From NCBI RefSeq assembly GCF_014203535.1, contig NZ_JACHJI010000008.1:62001-126000 (forward strand): a stretch of 64,000 nt of DNA, read 5' to 3'. Below are positions 6,718-15,251 of this stretch, one piece after another. Below the pieces are notes generated by a model. The model was not told the DNA's origin and searched no databases. It was given only the letters and a program-made list of their open reading frames with translations. This DNA comes from Streptomyces griseomycini. Its GTDB lineage: Bacteria > Actinomycetota > Actinomycetes > Streptomycetales > Streptomycetaceae. Made by a program: the position numbers and the translations under genes. The stretch's first letter is position 1. Each line of letters begins with the position of its first letter.

Positions 6718-9045
6718 GTGCCGTCCCCCTCGCGCACCGGGGCGAGACCCGCCCTGCTCGCCTCCGCCGCCGCCGTCGCGGGCCTGCTGCTCGCCGGGCT
6801 GCCGGCCACCGTCTCGCACGCCGCCGACCAGGACTCCTGCCGTCCCGACGGCCTGTACAGGACCCCTGGTGCCGACGTCCCCTACTGCTCGGTCTACGAC
6901 TCGGCCGGGCGGGAGAAGATGGGCTCCGACCACCAGCGCCGGGTGATCGGCTACTTCACCGGCTGGCGCACGGGCGAGGACGGGAAGCCCGCGTATCTGG
7001 CGTCCGACATCCCCTGGGACAAGATCACCCACATCAACTACGCGTTCGCACACGTCGACAAGGGCAACAAGCTCTCCGTCGGCCCGGACGGCGCGACCAA
7101 CCCGGCCACCGGCATGACCTGGCCGGGCGTGGCCGGCGCGGAGATGGACCCGGACCTCCCGTACAAGGGCCACTTCAACCTGCTGAACAAATTCAAGAAG
7201 CAGCACCCCGACGTCAAGACGCTGGTCTCGGTGGGCGGTTGGGCCGAGACCGGCGGTTACTTCGACGACAACGGCGACCGGGTGGACTCCGGCGGCTTCT
7301 ACACGATGTCCACCAACGCCGACGGCTCGGTCAACCAGGCCGGCATCGACACCTTCGCGGACTCGGCGGTCGAGTTCGTCCGGAAGTACGGCTTCAACGG
7401 CGTCGACATCGACTACGAGTACCCCACCTCGATGAAGGACGCCGGCAACCCGCTGGACTACCGGATCTCCAACGCCCGCCGCGCCGGCCTCAACCAGGGC
7501 TACGCCGCCCTGATGAAGACGCTCCGCGAGAAGCTCGACCGGGCCGGAGCCGCCGACGGCAGGCACTACATGCTCACCGTGGCCGCCCCCTCGTCCGGCT
7601 ACCTGCTGCGCGGCATGGAGACCTTCCAGGTCCAGAAGTACCTGGACTACGTCAACATCATGTCGTACGACCTGCACGGCGCCTGGAACGAGTACGTCGG
7701 CCCCAACGCCTCGCTCTTCGACGACGGCAGGGACGCCGAGCTGGCCGCCGCGAACGTCTACGGCAGCGCCCAGTACGGCGGCGTCGGGTACCTCAACACC
7801 GACTGGGCCTACCACTACTTCCGCGGCTCCATGCCGGCCGGCCGCATCAACATCGGCCTGCCGTACTACACCCGCGGCCACAAGAACGTCCAGGGCGGAA
7901 CCGACGGCCTGTGGGGCAGGGCGGCCGCCTCCTCCTGTCCGGCGGGCTCCGGCCTGACCAAGTGCGGTGACGGCGCCGTCGGCATCGACAACCTCTGGCA
8001 CGACCTCGACTCCGATGGCGAGGAGTCCCCGGCGGGCTCCAACCCGATGTGGCACGCCAAGAACCTCGAGAAGGGGATCGTCGGCGACTACGTCACCGAC
8101 TACGGCTTCCCGGCGGACACCGAGCTGACCGGGACGTACGCCCGCAAGTACGACCCGACGCTGGTCGCCCCCTGGCTGTGGAACGCCGAGAAGAAGGTCT
8201 TCCTGTCCACGGAGGACGAGCAGTCGGTCGCGGCCAAGGCCGACTACGTCGTGGACCGCGGCATCGGCGGCACCATGGTCTGGGAGCTGGCCGGCGACTA
8301 CGACTGGAACGCCGCCAAGGGCCAGTACGAGACGGGCGACACGCTCACCTCGCTGATGTACGACAGGTTCAAGGCGGCCGCGCCGTACGGGGCGAGGAAG
8401 TCGAACGCGGACCTGCCGGCGGAGGCCGTGAACGTGGACGTGGAGTTCACGGACTTCAAGCTGGGCGACTCCAACTACCCGATCACGCCCAAGCTGCGGA
8501 TCACGAACAACACGAGGACCGCGCTGCCGGGCGGCACGGAGTTCCGGTTCGACTACGCGACCTCGGCCCCCGCGAACGCCTCCGACCAGTCCGGCTTCGG
8601 CACCAGGGTCATCAGCAGCGACCACACGGGCGACAACGTGGGCGGCCTGAAGGGCGACTTCCACCGGGTGTCGCTGAAGCTGCCGGCGTGGCAGCCGCTG
8701 GCGCCGGGCGCGACCGTCGACCTGTCGTTCAACTACTACCTGCCCGTGTCGACCCCGTCCAACTGGACGGTGACGATCGGCGGCGAGAGGTACGCCCTCG
8801 CCGGGGACCTGGCGCGCGGGACGACCGTCGTCGAGCCGGGCGGCGGCACGACGCCGACGGACCCGCCCACGACGCCGCCGCCCGGCGACTGCACCGCCCC
8901 GGCCTGGGACGCCGCGGCATCGTACGGCGGCGGCAGCGTGGTGTCCCACGAGGGGCACACCTGGAAGGCGCAGTGGTGGACGAAGGGCGAGGAGCCCGGC
9001 ACCACCGGCGAATGGGGGGTCTGGCGGGACCAGGGAGCCTGCTGA
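6718..9045 (+). CDS. Secreted GH18 chitinase with chitin-binding C-terminus
   Basis: The 775-residue protein cuts chitin outside the cell. GTG 6718 follows a GGAGAGGA site; the first 36 residues are a signal peptide ending SHA-ADQ. The GH18 barrel runs to about residue 560 and holds the catalytic DIDYE motif (D230, D232, E234). A ChiC-like beta domain follows at about 575-700, then a Thr/Pro linker and a C-terminal CBM5/12 domain with paired Cys and Trp-rich KAQWWTKGEEPG. It is divergent from the rib operon and has its own direct-repeat promoter and a strong terminator. Probably part of the DasR-controlled chitin system. Confidence 0.95.
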   Translation: MPSPSRTGARPALLASAAAVAGLLLAGLPATVSHAADQDSCRPDGLYRTPGADVPYCSVYDSAGREKMGSDHQRRVIGYFTGWRTGEDGKPAYLASDIPWDKITHINYAFAHVDKGNKLSVGPDGATNPATGMTWPGVAGAEMDPDLPYKGHFNLLNKFKKQHPDVKTLVSVGGWAETGGYFDDNGDRVDSGGFYTMSTNADGSVNQAGIDTFADSAVEFVRKYGFNGVDIDYEYPTSMKDAGNPLDYRISNARRAGLNQGYAALMKTLREKLDRAGAADGRHYMLTVAAPSSGYLLRGMETFQVQKYLDYVNIMSYDLHGAWNEYVGPNASLFDDGRDAELAAANVYGSAQYGGVGYLNTDWAYHYFRGSMPAGRINIGLPYYTRGHKNVQGGTDGLWGRAAASSCPAGSGLTKCGDGAVGIDNLWHDLDSDGEESPAGSNPMWHAKNLEKGIVGDYVTDYGFPADTELTGTYARKYDPTLVAPWLWNAEKKVFLSTEDEQSVAAKADYVVDRGIGGTMVWELAGDYDWNAAKGQYETGDTLTSLMYDRFKAAAPYGARKSNADLPAEAVNVDVEFTDFKLGDSNYPITPKLRITNNTRTALPGGTEFRFDYATSAPANASDQSGFGTRVISSDHTGDNVGGLKGDFHRVSLKLPAWQPLAPGATVDLSFNYYLPVSTPSNWTVTIGGERYALAGDLARGTTVVEPGGGTTPTDPPTTPPPGDCTAPAWDAAASYGGGSVVSHEGHTWKAQWWTKGEEPGTTGEWGVWRDQGAC

Positions 9046-9114
9046 CCTCGCGCGAGACCGGCCCGGCGGCGGTGACGACGGCCCTTGCCCGCCGCCGGGT
9101 CTCACCACATCACC

Positions 9115-9158
9115 GCGGCTCCCGCGGCACGCGCTCGAGCGCGTGCCGCGGGAGCCGC
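9115..9158 (+). terminator. Perfect 44-nt palindrome, chitinase terminator
   Basis: The sequence 9115-9158 is a perfect palindrome centred on CTCGAG (9134-9139) with no unpaired loop. A smaller inverted repeat (CCCGGCGGC 9062-9070 with GCCGCCGGG 9091-9099) precedes it. It lies 70 bases after the chitinase stop and most likely ends that transcript. The remaining bases up to the next gene (to 9383) show no gene or clear promoter. Confidence 0.75.
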
Positions 9159-9383
9159 TCGCGCGCGGGCGACCGGTGCGACCGGTCGAACGGGCTCGTC
9201 CCCCGGGTGCGGGCCGCGGTGGACTCGGACAGGCTGGACCTCGTACGCCGTCGGCCGGCGCCGCCGCGGAACTCGCGGCGACGGCTCCGCGAGTCGATGT
9301 CACACGGCGCGGCGGCTGCCCGTCCTGGTTGACGGAGGGTGCCCCGGCAGGGCGGCGCCCGGTGTCCGAAGGGGCTGAACAGC

Positions 9384-10136
9384 ATGACCACGATCCTGGT
9401 GACCGGCGGTACCGGAACGCTCGGCCGGCTCGTCACCGAGCGGCTGCGGACGGACGGGCACGAGGTGCGGGTCCTCAGCCGGCACTCCCGGCCGTACGCC
9501 GTCGACCTGCGCGAGGGCGGGAGCGCACTGGACACGGCCCTCGCGGGCGTGGAGACGGTCGTGCACTGCGCGACGTCGCCGCGCGGCGACGAGAGGGCGG
9601 CGGCGAACCTGATCGCGGCGGCCCGGCGGGCCGGGGTGGCTCACCTCGTGTACATCTCGATCGTGGGCGTCGACCGGGTGCCGTTCGGCTACTACAAGTC
9701 CAAGCTCGCGGTGGAACGGCTGATCGAGGAGTCGGGGCTGGGCTGGACGGTGCTGCGCACCACCCAGTTCCACGATCTGCTGCTCACGGTCTTCCGGAGC
9801 CTGGCCAAGGTGCCGGTCCTGCTGCTGCCGGCCCGGGTGAAGGACCAGCCGGTCGACGCCGCCGAGGTCGCCGAGCGCCTGGCGGAGCTGGCCCGGGGCG
9901 GGCCGGCGGGCCGCGTCGCGGACATGGGCGGCCCGGAGGTGCGGACGTTCGAGTCCCTGGCCCGCGCGTACCTGCAGGCCACGGGCCGTCGGCGTGCGGT
10001 GGTGAAGGTCCCCCTGCGCGGCGCGGCGTACCGCGCCTTCCGCGGCGGCGGCCATCTCGCCCCGGAACGGGCGGTGGGCAAGCGCACGTTCGACGAGTTC
10101 CTGGCGGAGCGGTCCGGGGGCGCGGGGCGCCGGTGA
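9384..10136 (+). CDS. NAD(P)-binding NmrA/SDR-like oxidoreductase
   Basis: The 250-residue protein opens with ILVTGGTGTLGRLV, the Rossmann dinucleotide-binding glycine motif of the atypical short-chain dehydrogenase family. It then has an HCATSPRGDERAAANLI stretch and VYISIVGVDRVPFGYYKSK, in which Tyr and Lys sit near the usual active-site place. This is the NmrA/YwnB-like subgroup that often senses or uses NAD(P)H. Substrate unknown. ATG 9384 is preceded by AAGGGG; an earlier in-frame ATG lacks such a site. It is a single-gene unit between the chitinase terminator and a gene-free stretch. Confidence 0.8.
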   Translation: MTTILVTGGTGTLGRLVTERLRTDGHEVRVLSRHSRPYAVDLREGGSALDTALAGVETVVHCATSPRGDERAAANLIAAARRAGVAHLVYISIVGVDRVPFGYYKSKLAVERLIEESGLGWTVLRTTQFHDLLLTVFRSLAKVPVLLLPARVKDQPVDAAEVAERLAELARGGPAGRVADMGGPEVRTFESLARAYLQATGRRRAVVKVPLRGAAYRAFRGGGHLAPERAVGKRTFDEFLAERSGGAGRR

Positions 10137-10678
10137 GCCGGTCCGCCCCCGCCGGCGGGCGGGCCCGGCCCGCGCCGGCGCCCTGACCGCACACGGCCGG
10201 GGCGGCGGCGCGGAGCCGTTCCCCGGCAGGACCTGCCGCCACGCGGGCCGGGTCGTCTCCCCGGAGCCCGGTACCGGCGCCGGGCACCGGGGAGGGCCAC
10301 GGAGCGATGACGCCCGCGTCGGGCGTACGGCCCCGGGACGTCCCGGCCACGCGGCGGGGTGCCACGGGGCCGCAGCGGTCGCCGGCCCCCTCGCGCGGTT
10401 CCGTGACCGCCGCGGGCCGGCCCGGCCCGGAGCCTCCGAGTCCGGCGTGACCCGGAGGACCGGCGGGACCCGACGGGGCGGCGGGCACGTCACCGGGGGA
10501 CGCGAAGGGGCCTCGGTGCGTCGACGGCCGGTGGGCCGACCGGGGTGAGCCCGCGCCGGGACCGGCCTGCCGGCCGACCGGATCACGGACCGCCGGCCGG
10601 ATCACGGACCGCCGGCCGGTTCGCGGAGCCGCTTCGGAGGAACCGGCGGGCCGTCGCCGCGGACCCGCCCGGGCGGTG
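10137..10678. other. Gene-free stretch, very G+C rich
   Basis: No coding region is supported here: the open frames on both strands are low-complexity Pro/Arg/Gly translations without recognisable motifs. An imperfect hairpin at 10150-10180 (CGCCGGCG arms) probably ends the upstream oxidoreductase transcript. A 19-bp tandem repeat lies near the right end. Otherwise I see nothing. Confidence 0.6.
10578..10615. repeat. 19-bp tandem repeat, two copies
   Basis: The unit CCGGATCACGGACCGCCGG occurs twice head to tail (10578-10596 and 10597-10615), followed by the first bases of a third. It lies 60 bases beyond the 3' end of the ROK regulator gene in non-coding DNA. No role is evident. Confidence 0.8.
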
Positions 10679-11890
10679 TCAGCCGACGGTGCCGGGGTGC
10701 CAGGGCTCCTGGACCCCGAAGAGTTCGTCCTGGGCGCGGTCCCGGGCGGTCAGCAACGCGCCCCGCAGGACCGCGCCGCCGCCCAGGGCGCCGGCCCGCA
10801 CCTCGACGGGCAGGGGTGAGAGGACGGCCAGGCGGCCCTGCACCCGGGAGGCGAGCGCCTCCCCGCCGGCCTGCCCGATCTCCCCGCCCAGCACCACGCA
10901 CCCGGGATCCAGCAGGGCGACCACCGAGGCGACGCCCACCGCGATCCGGTCGGCCAGCGCGTCGAGGAAACGCCCCCGGGCGGACGCCGGTCCGGCTCCC
11001 CGGACGGCCGCCCGCACCGCCCCCGCCGCCACCGGCTCGACCCCGGGATCGGCCACGACGCCGTACTCCTCCGCCAGTTCCGCGACCGCCGCCGCCCCGA
11101 CCAGGGAGTGGAAACCGCCCGCGCAGTCCGCGGCCGACGGCAGGCCGTCCGTGCCCGGGACCGGGAGGAAGCCGATCTCGCCCGTGCCGCCGGAGGCGCC
11201 CCGGCGCAGGGCGCCGTCGAGGATCACGGCCGCGCCGGTGCCGTGGCCCAGCCACAGCAGGACGAAGGTGTCCCGGTCGCGGGCCGCCCCGTCGCGCTGC
11301 TCGGCCAGTGCGGCGAGGTTGGTCTCGTTCTCCACGCTGACGCGGGCCTCGGGAAGGCGTTCCTGGAGCGTGGCGACCAGGCGGCGGTGCCATTCGGGCA
11401 GGCCGGTGGAGTCGCGCAGTTCGCCGCTCGCGGGGTCGATCAGTCCCGGCGCGCCGATCCCGACGGTGTGCGGCCGGTCGGCGCCCGCCTCCTTCACCGC
11501 CCGCTCGACCAGCGCCACCGCCTGCTCCACGGCCGGCCCCGTCCCCGCGTCCCCGGTGATGGGCACGGACGCCTCGGCCAGGACCTCGCCGACGAGGTCG
11601 GAGACCACCACGGCGACGCCCTCGGTGCGCACGTCGAGCGCGGCCAGGTGCGCCCGGCCGGCGACGATGCCGTACAGCCTGGCGTTGGGTCCGCGCCGCT
11701 GCTCCCCCGCCTCCCCGACCACCGCGATCAGACCGGCGGCGGTGAGGCGCTCGACGAGGTCGGCGACGGTCGGCCGGGAGAGTCCGGTCAGCTGCTTCAG
11801 CTGACCTGCCGTCAGTGGACCTTCCTGCTGGAGCAGACGCAGGGCGAGCCGGTCGTTGATGGCTCTGGCGGTGCTCGGGGATGCGGCCAT
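10679..11890 (-). CDS. ROK-family transcriptional regulator
   Basis: The 403-residue protein joins an N-terminal winged helix (residues about 15-70, with LTGLSRPTVADLVERL as recognition helix) to a ROK sugar-kinase-like domain. The ROK part shows VGIGAPGLIDP, an ENETNLAALAEQ stretch, a WLGHGTGAAVILDG glycine loop and GGEIGFLPV. The usual zinc-binding cluster of ROK kinases (GCxGCxE) is replaced by ADCAGGFHS, with just one Cys, so it is likely a sensor, not an active kinase. ATG 11890. It is divergent from an MFS gene, which it probably controls through the shared 144-bp gap. Ligand unknown. Confidence 0.88.
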   Translation of the reverse strand: MAASPSTARAINDRLALRLLQQEGPLTAGQLKQLTGLSRPTVADLVERLTAAGLIAVVGEAGEQRRGPNARLYGIVAGRAHLAALDVRTEGVAVVVSDLVGEVLAEASVPITGDAGTGPAVEQAVALVERAVKEAGADRPHTVGIGAPGLIDPASGELRDSTGLPEWHRRLVATLQERLPEARVSVENETNLAALAEQRDGAARDRDTFVLLWLGHGTGAAVILDGALRRGASGGTGEIGFLPVPGTDGLPSAADCAGGFHSLVGAAAVAELAEEYGVVADPGVEPVAAGAVRAAVRGAGPASARGRFLDALADRIAVGVASVVALLDPGCVVLGGEIGQAGGEALASRVQGRLAVLSPLPVEVRAGALGGGAVLRGALLTARDRAQDELFGVQEPWHPGTVG

Positions 11891-11967
11891 GCCGGGATCC
11901 TTCCAGATCGGCGGGACCGGTCGGGGCTCGGGACCGGCAGCGCGGGGTCAGCCGTACACCATTTATC

Positions 11968-11988
11968 TTTCAGGCAGGGACCCTGATA
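11968..11988. promoter_or_regulatory. Candidate operator between ROK regulator and MFS gene
   Basis: An imperfect inverted repeat, TTTCAGG (11968-11974) and CCTGATA (11982-11988) with 6 of 7 positions matching, lies in the only AT-rich part of the divergent gap. Its position suits a ROK operator acting on both genes. The assignment is inference from placement. Confidence 0.4.
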
Positions 11989-12034
11989 GTTTACGGCCGC
12001 GCGTAAGGGGACGGACGACCGAAGGGGCGGGACG

Positions 12035-13240
12035 ATGAGCGAAGTGGTCCACGGGCGGCTCGAGGTGAGGCGGGCGCGGTACGCCGTGGCCGCCGTGTTC
12101 GCCGTGCACGGCGCCGTCACCGGCTCGTTCGCCACCCGCGTCCCGTGGATCCAGGACCACGCCGGGGTCGGCGCGGGACAGCTCGGGCTGGCGCTCGCCT
12201 TCCCGGCGCTCGGCGCGTCCGTCGCGATGCCGCTCGCGGGGAGCATCAGCCACCGCTTCGGCGCCCGCACCGCCCTGCGGGGCCTGATCGCCCTGTGGAC
12301 CCTGTCGTTGGTCCTTCCCTCCCTCGCCCCGAACCTGCTGACGCTCTGCCTGGCCCTGTTCGTCTACGGCGCCACGGCCGGGATGTCCGACGTGGCGATG
12401 AACGCGCTGGGCGTGGAGGTGGAGAACCGCCTCGACAAGTCGATCATGTCCGGGCTGCACGGCATGTGGAGCGCCGGCGCCCTGGTCGGCTCGGCGGCCG
12501 GCACGCTCGCCGCGCACCTCGGCGCGGACGCCCGGCTGCACCACGTGCTCGCGGCCGCCGTCCTGACGACGGTGGGCGTCACCGCCTGTGCCTGGGTGCT
12601 GGACCTGCAGCCCGCCGAGGACGAGGAGCCGCCGCCGCGGTTCGCACTGCCGCCGCGCTCCGCGCTGCTGATCGGCGCGATCGGGTTCTGCGCGGTCTTC
12701 GCGGAGGGCGCGAGCCTGGACTGGTCGGCGGTCTACCTGCGCGACCAGCTCGGCACCTCGGCCGGTCTCGCCGCCGCCTGCACGACCGGTTTCACGCTGA
12801 CCATGGCGATCGCCCGGATCGCCGGGGACCGGGTGGTGGACCGCTACGGCGCCGTCCGCACGGTCCGCGTGAGCGGTGTGCTCGCCGTCCTCGGCGGACT
12901 GCTGATCGTCCTCGCGCGGCACCCCGCGACGGCGATGGGCGGCTTCGCCCTGATGGGTCTGGGCATCGCGGTGGTCGTGCCGCTGTGCTTCGCCGCGGCC
13001 GGCCGCAGCGGTTCCAACCCGAGCCTGGCCATCGCGGGCGTCGCGACCATCACCTACACCTCGGGGCTGATCGCCCCGAGCGCGATCGGGCTGCTCGCCC
13101 AGGCGACCAGCCTGATGGTGTCGTTCGTCCTGGTCACGGTGTTGTCGTGCGGCCTGGCCGGCTTCGCGGGCGTGCTGCGCGCCGGCGACCGCACGAAGAT
13201 CACGCGTCCGGACGCAGCAGTTCCCGACCCGCGGCCCTGA
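12035..13240 (+). CDS. MFS transporter
   Basis: The 401-residue protein has about twelve hydrophobic segments and the major-facilitator loop signature SHRFGARTALRG between the second and third helices. Helix 1 contains the HGAVTGSFATRVPWIQ pattern, known from the sugar-phosphate or drug efflux branch related to YbjJ. ATG 12035 is preceded by GGGGCGGGAC. It is divergent from the ROK regulator. Its last 41 bases overlap the 3' end of the thioesterase gene on the opposite strand. The substrate cannot be read from the sequence. Confidence 0.85.
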   Translation: MSEVVHGRLEVRRARYAVAAVFAVHGAVTGSFATRVPWIQDHAGVGAGQLGLALAFPALGASVAMPLAGSISHRFGARTALRGLIALWTLSLVLPSLAPNLLTLCLALFVYGATAGMSDVAMNALGVEVENRLDKSIMSGLHGMWSAGALVGSAAGTLAAHLGADARLHHVLAAAVLTTVGVTACAWVLDLQPAEDEEPPPRFALPPRSALLIGAIGFCAVFAEGASLDWSAVYLRDQLGTSAGLAAACTTGFTLTMAIARIAGDRVVDRYGAVRTVRVSGVLAVLGGLLIVLARHPATAMGGFALMGLGIAVVVPLCFAAAGRSGSNPSLAIAGVATITYTSGLIAPSAIGLLAQATSLMVSFVLVTVLSCGLAGFAGVLRAGDRTKITRPDAAVPDPRP

Positions 13241-13658
13241 ACGCCTCGCTCCAGGGCGCCGGGCGCAGCGTCCCGGCGTCCAGCCGCACCAGCACCCGGC
13301 TGCCCCGCGCGTACGTCACCGCGCCGTCCCGCGAACAGAAGCGGAACCCGTAGGTCAGCCCGGTCGTGCCGAGCCGGTCCAGCCAGAGGTGGACGGCGTA
13401 GGCGCCGGGCCGGGTGACCGGCGCCTCGTAGCCGATCCGGAACTCCTTGACCGCGTTGCAGGCGTCGCCGGCCGCGGCCCAGTCGCCCTCGAAGCGGATG
13501 CCCTTCTCCTGCCACAGCTCGGTCCAGGCCCGCTCGACCAGCAGCGGATAGCGGGCGTTGTGCAGCAGCCCCAGCGCGTCGAGGTCGTCGAAGTGGACGG
13601 TCACGGGGATCAACCGGCCGTGGGACGGGGCGGGGGCGGTCGGGGCTTCGGCGGTCAC
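13200..13658 (-). CDS. 4HBT-type acyl-CoA thioesterase
   Basis: This 152-residue hotdog-fold protein has the 4-hydroxybenzoyl-CoA thioesterase motif VHFDDLDALGLLHNARY, where the Asp and the following HNARY loop form the active site. The second half has the expected strands (YGFRFCSRDGAVTYARGSRVLVRLD). It would cleave an acyl-CoA, but the acyl group is unknown. The start is GTG 13658. It overlaps the convergent MFS gene by 41 bases, so the two messages are antisense at their ends. Confidence 0.87.
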   Translation of the reverse strand: MTAEAPTAPAPSHGRLIPVTVHFDDLDALGLLHNARYPLLVERAWTELWQEKGIRFEGDWAAAGDACNAVKEFRIGYEAPVTRPGAYAVHLWLDRLGTTGLTYGFRFCSRDGAVTYARGSRVLVRLDAGTLRPAPWSEAFRAAGRELLRPDA

Positions 13659-13832
13659 GGCGGGGCTCCTGGGAGGTACGGGATGAGTGCCGCCTACAAC
13701 GAACAGCGGCGCGCCCTCATCCTAAGCAGACGCTCACCCGGGGCGGACGGGCCCGGCGGGCGGTCCGGAGCACCCCCGCCCACCCCCGACAATGGTCCGG
13801 ACACGCTGCACGTACGACGAAAGCGACAGCCC

Positions 13833-15251
13833 ATGAATCTCGGCGTCCGCTGGACACTGCACGGCGACGGACGCACCCCGGCGCCGGGGGCGGTGGTCCG
13901 CCCCGACGAACGGCTCTCCTGGCCCCGCACCGCCGGACTCGGCGCCCAGCACGTCGTGGCCATGTTCGGTGCGTCCTTCGTCGCGCCGGTGCTCATGGGC
14001 CTGGACCCCAACCTCGCGATCATGATGTCGGGGGTCGCGACCGTCGTCTTCCTGCTGGCGACCCGGGGGCGGGTGCCCAGCTATCTGGGCTGCTCGCTCT
14101 CCTTCGTCGGCGTCGCCGCGGTCATCCGGGCCGACGGCGGGTCGAGCGCCACCGTGACCGGCGCGGTGTTCGTGGTCGGGGCGGCGCTGTTCCTGGTGGG
14201 TCTCGCGGTGCAGCGCTTCGGGGCGCGGATCATCCACGCGGCGATGCCACCGATCGTCACCGGTGCGGTCGTCATGCTGATCGGCTTCAACCTGGCGCCG
14301 GTGACGGCCGCCACGTACTGGCCGCAGGACCAGTGGACCGCCCTGTTCGTGATGCTGTTCACCGGCCTCGCGGTGGTCTGCCTGCGCGGCTTCTGGTCCC
14401 GGATCGCGATCTTCCTCGGGCTGGTCTTCGGCTACGCCCTCTCCTGGGCCCTGGACCGGCTCTTCGGCAAGATCCACTCGGCGGACGCGAGCGGCCAGGT
14501 CACCGACCACTGGCGCCTCGACCTGTCCGGGGTGGGCCGGGCCGACTGGATCGGCCTGCCGACCCTGCACGGCCCGTCCTTCGAGTGGTCGGCGATCCTG
14601 GTCGCCCTGCCGGTGGTCATCGCGCTGATCGCCGAGAACGCCGGACACGTCAAGGCGGTCGGCGAGATGACCGGCGACGACCTCGACGACAAGCTCGGCA
14701 CGGCGATCTCCGCCGACGGCGTCGGCTCGATGCTGTCCACGGCGGTCGGCGGCCCGCCCAACACCACCTACTCCGAGAACATCGGCGTGATGGCCGCGAC
14801 CCGCGTCTACTCGACCGCCGCCTACTGGGCCGCCGCCGGCTTCGCCCTCCTGTTCGGCCTGTGCCCGAAGTTCGGCGCGGTCGTGGCCGCCATCCCGGGC
14901 GGCGTGCTCGGCGGGATCACCGTCATCCTGTACGGCATGATCGGCCTGCTCGGCGCCCAGATCTGGATCAACGCCAAGGTGGACCTGCGCAATCCGCTGA
15001 ACCTGGTGCCGGCCGCCGCGGGCATCATCATCGGCGTCGGCAACGTCACGATGGAGTTCACCGACACCTTCTCGCTGAGCGGCATCGCGCTCGGCACGCT
15101 CGTCGTCATCACCGGCTACCACGCGCTGCGCGCCTTCGCGCCCGCCCACCTCAAGACGCAGGAGCCGCTGCTCGACGAGGGCACCTCCTCCTACGACACC
15201 GGCGACGGGGGCGACCCGGGCGGCGAGGGTCCTCAGCGCGCCAAGTCGTAG
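13833..15251 (+). CDS. NCS2-family uracil/xanthine permease
   Basis: The 472-residue membrane protein belongs to nucleobase:cation symporter family 2. It shows the family motifs QHVVAMFGASFVAPVLMGLDPN in the first helix region, an ENAGHVKAVGEMTG stretch in helix 8 that binds the nucleobase, and GGPPNTTYSENIGVMAATRV, close to the uracil permease signature. The C-terminal tail is acidic and glycine rich. I chose ATG 13833 since the family N-terminus (LSWPRTAGLGAQH) begins near residue 29. Its last 19 bases overlap the convergent endoglucanase gene. The pattern favours uracil, but xanthine is possible. Confidence 0.9.
   Translation: MNLGVRWTLHGDGRTPAPGAVVRPDERLSWPRTAGLGAQHVVAMFGASFVAPVLMGLDPNLAIMMSGVATVVFLLATRGRVPSYLGCSLSFVGVAAVIRADGGSSATVTGAVFVVGAALFLVGLAVQRFGARIIHAAMPPIVTGAVVMLIGFNLAPVTAATYWPQDQWTALFVMLFTGLAVVCLRGFWSRIAIFLGLVFGYALSWALDRLFGKIHSADASGQVTDHWRLDLSGVGRADWIGLPTLHGPSFEWSAILVALPVVIALIAENAGHVKAVGEMTGDDLDDKLGTAISADGVGSMLSTAVGGPPNTTYSENIGVMAATRVYSTAAYWAAAGFALLFGLCPKFGAVVAAIPGGVLGGITVILYGMIGLLGAQIWINAKVDLRNPLNLVPAAAGIIIGVGNVTMEFTDTFSLSGIALGTLVVITGYHALRAFAPAHLKTQEPLLDEGTSSYDTGDGGDPGGEGPQRAKS

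Noticed and set aside
9300..10586. Minus-strand open frame of 428 codons over the NmrA-like gene and gap
   Set aside because: It lies antisense to a recognised gene and has no motif or ribosome binding site.
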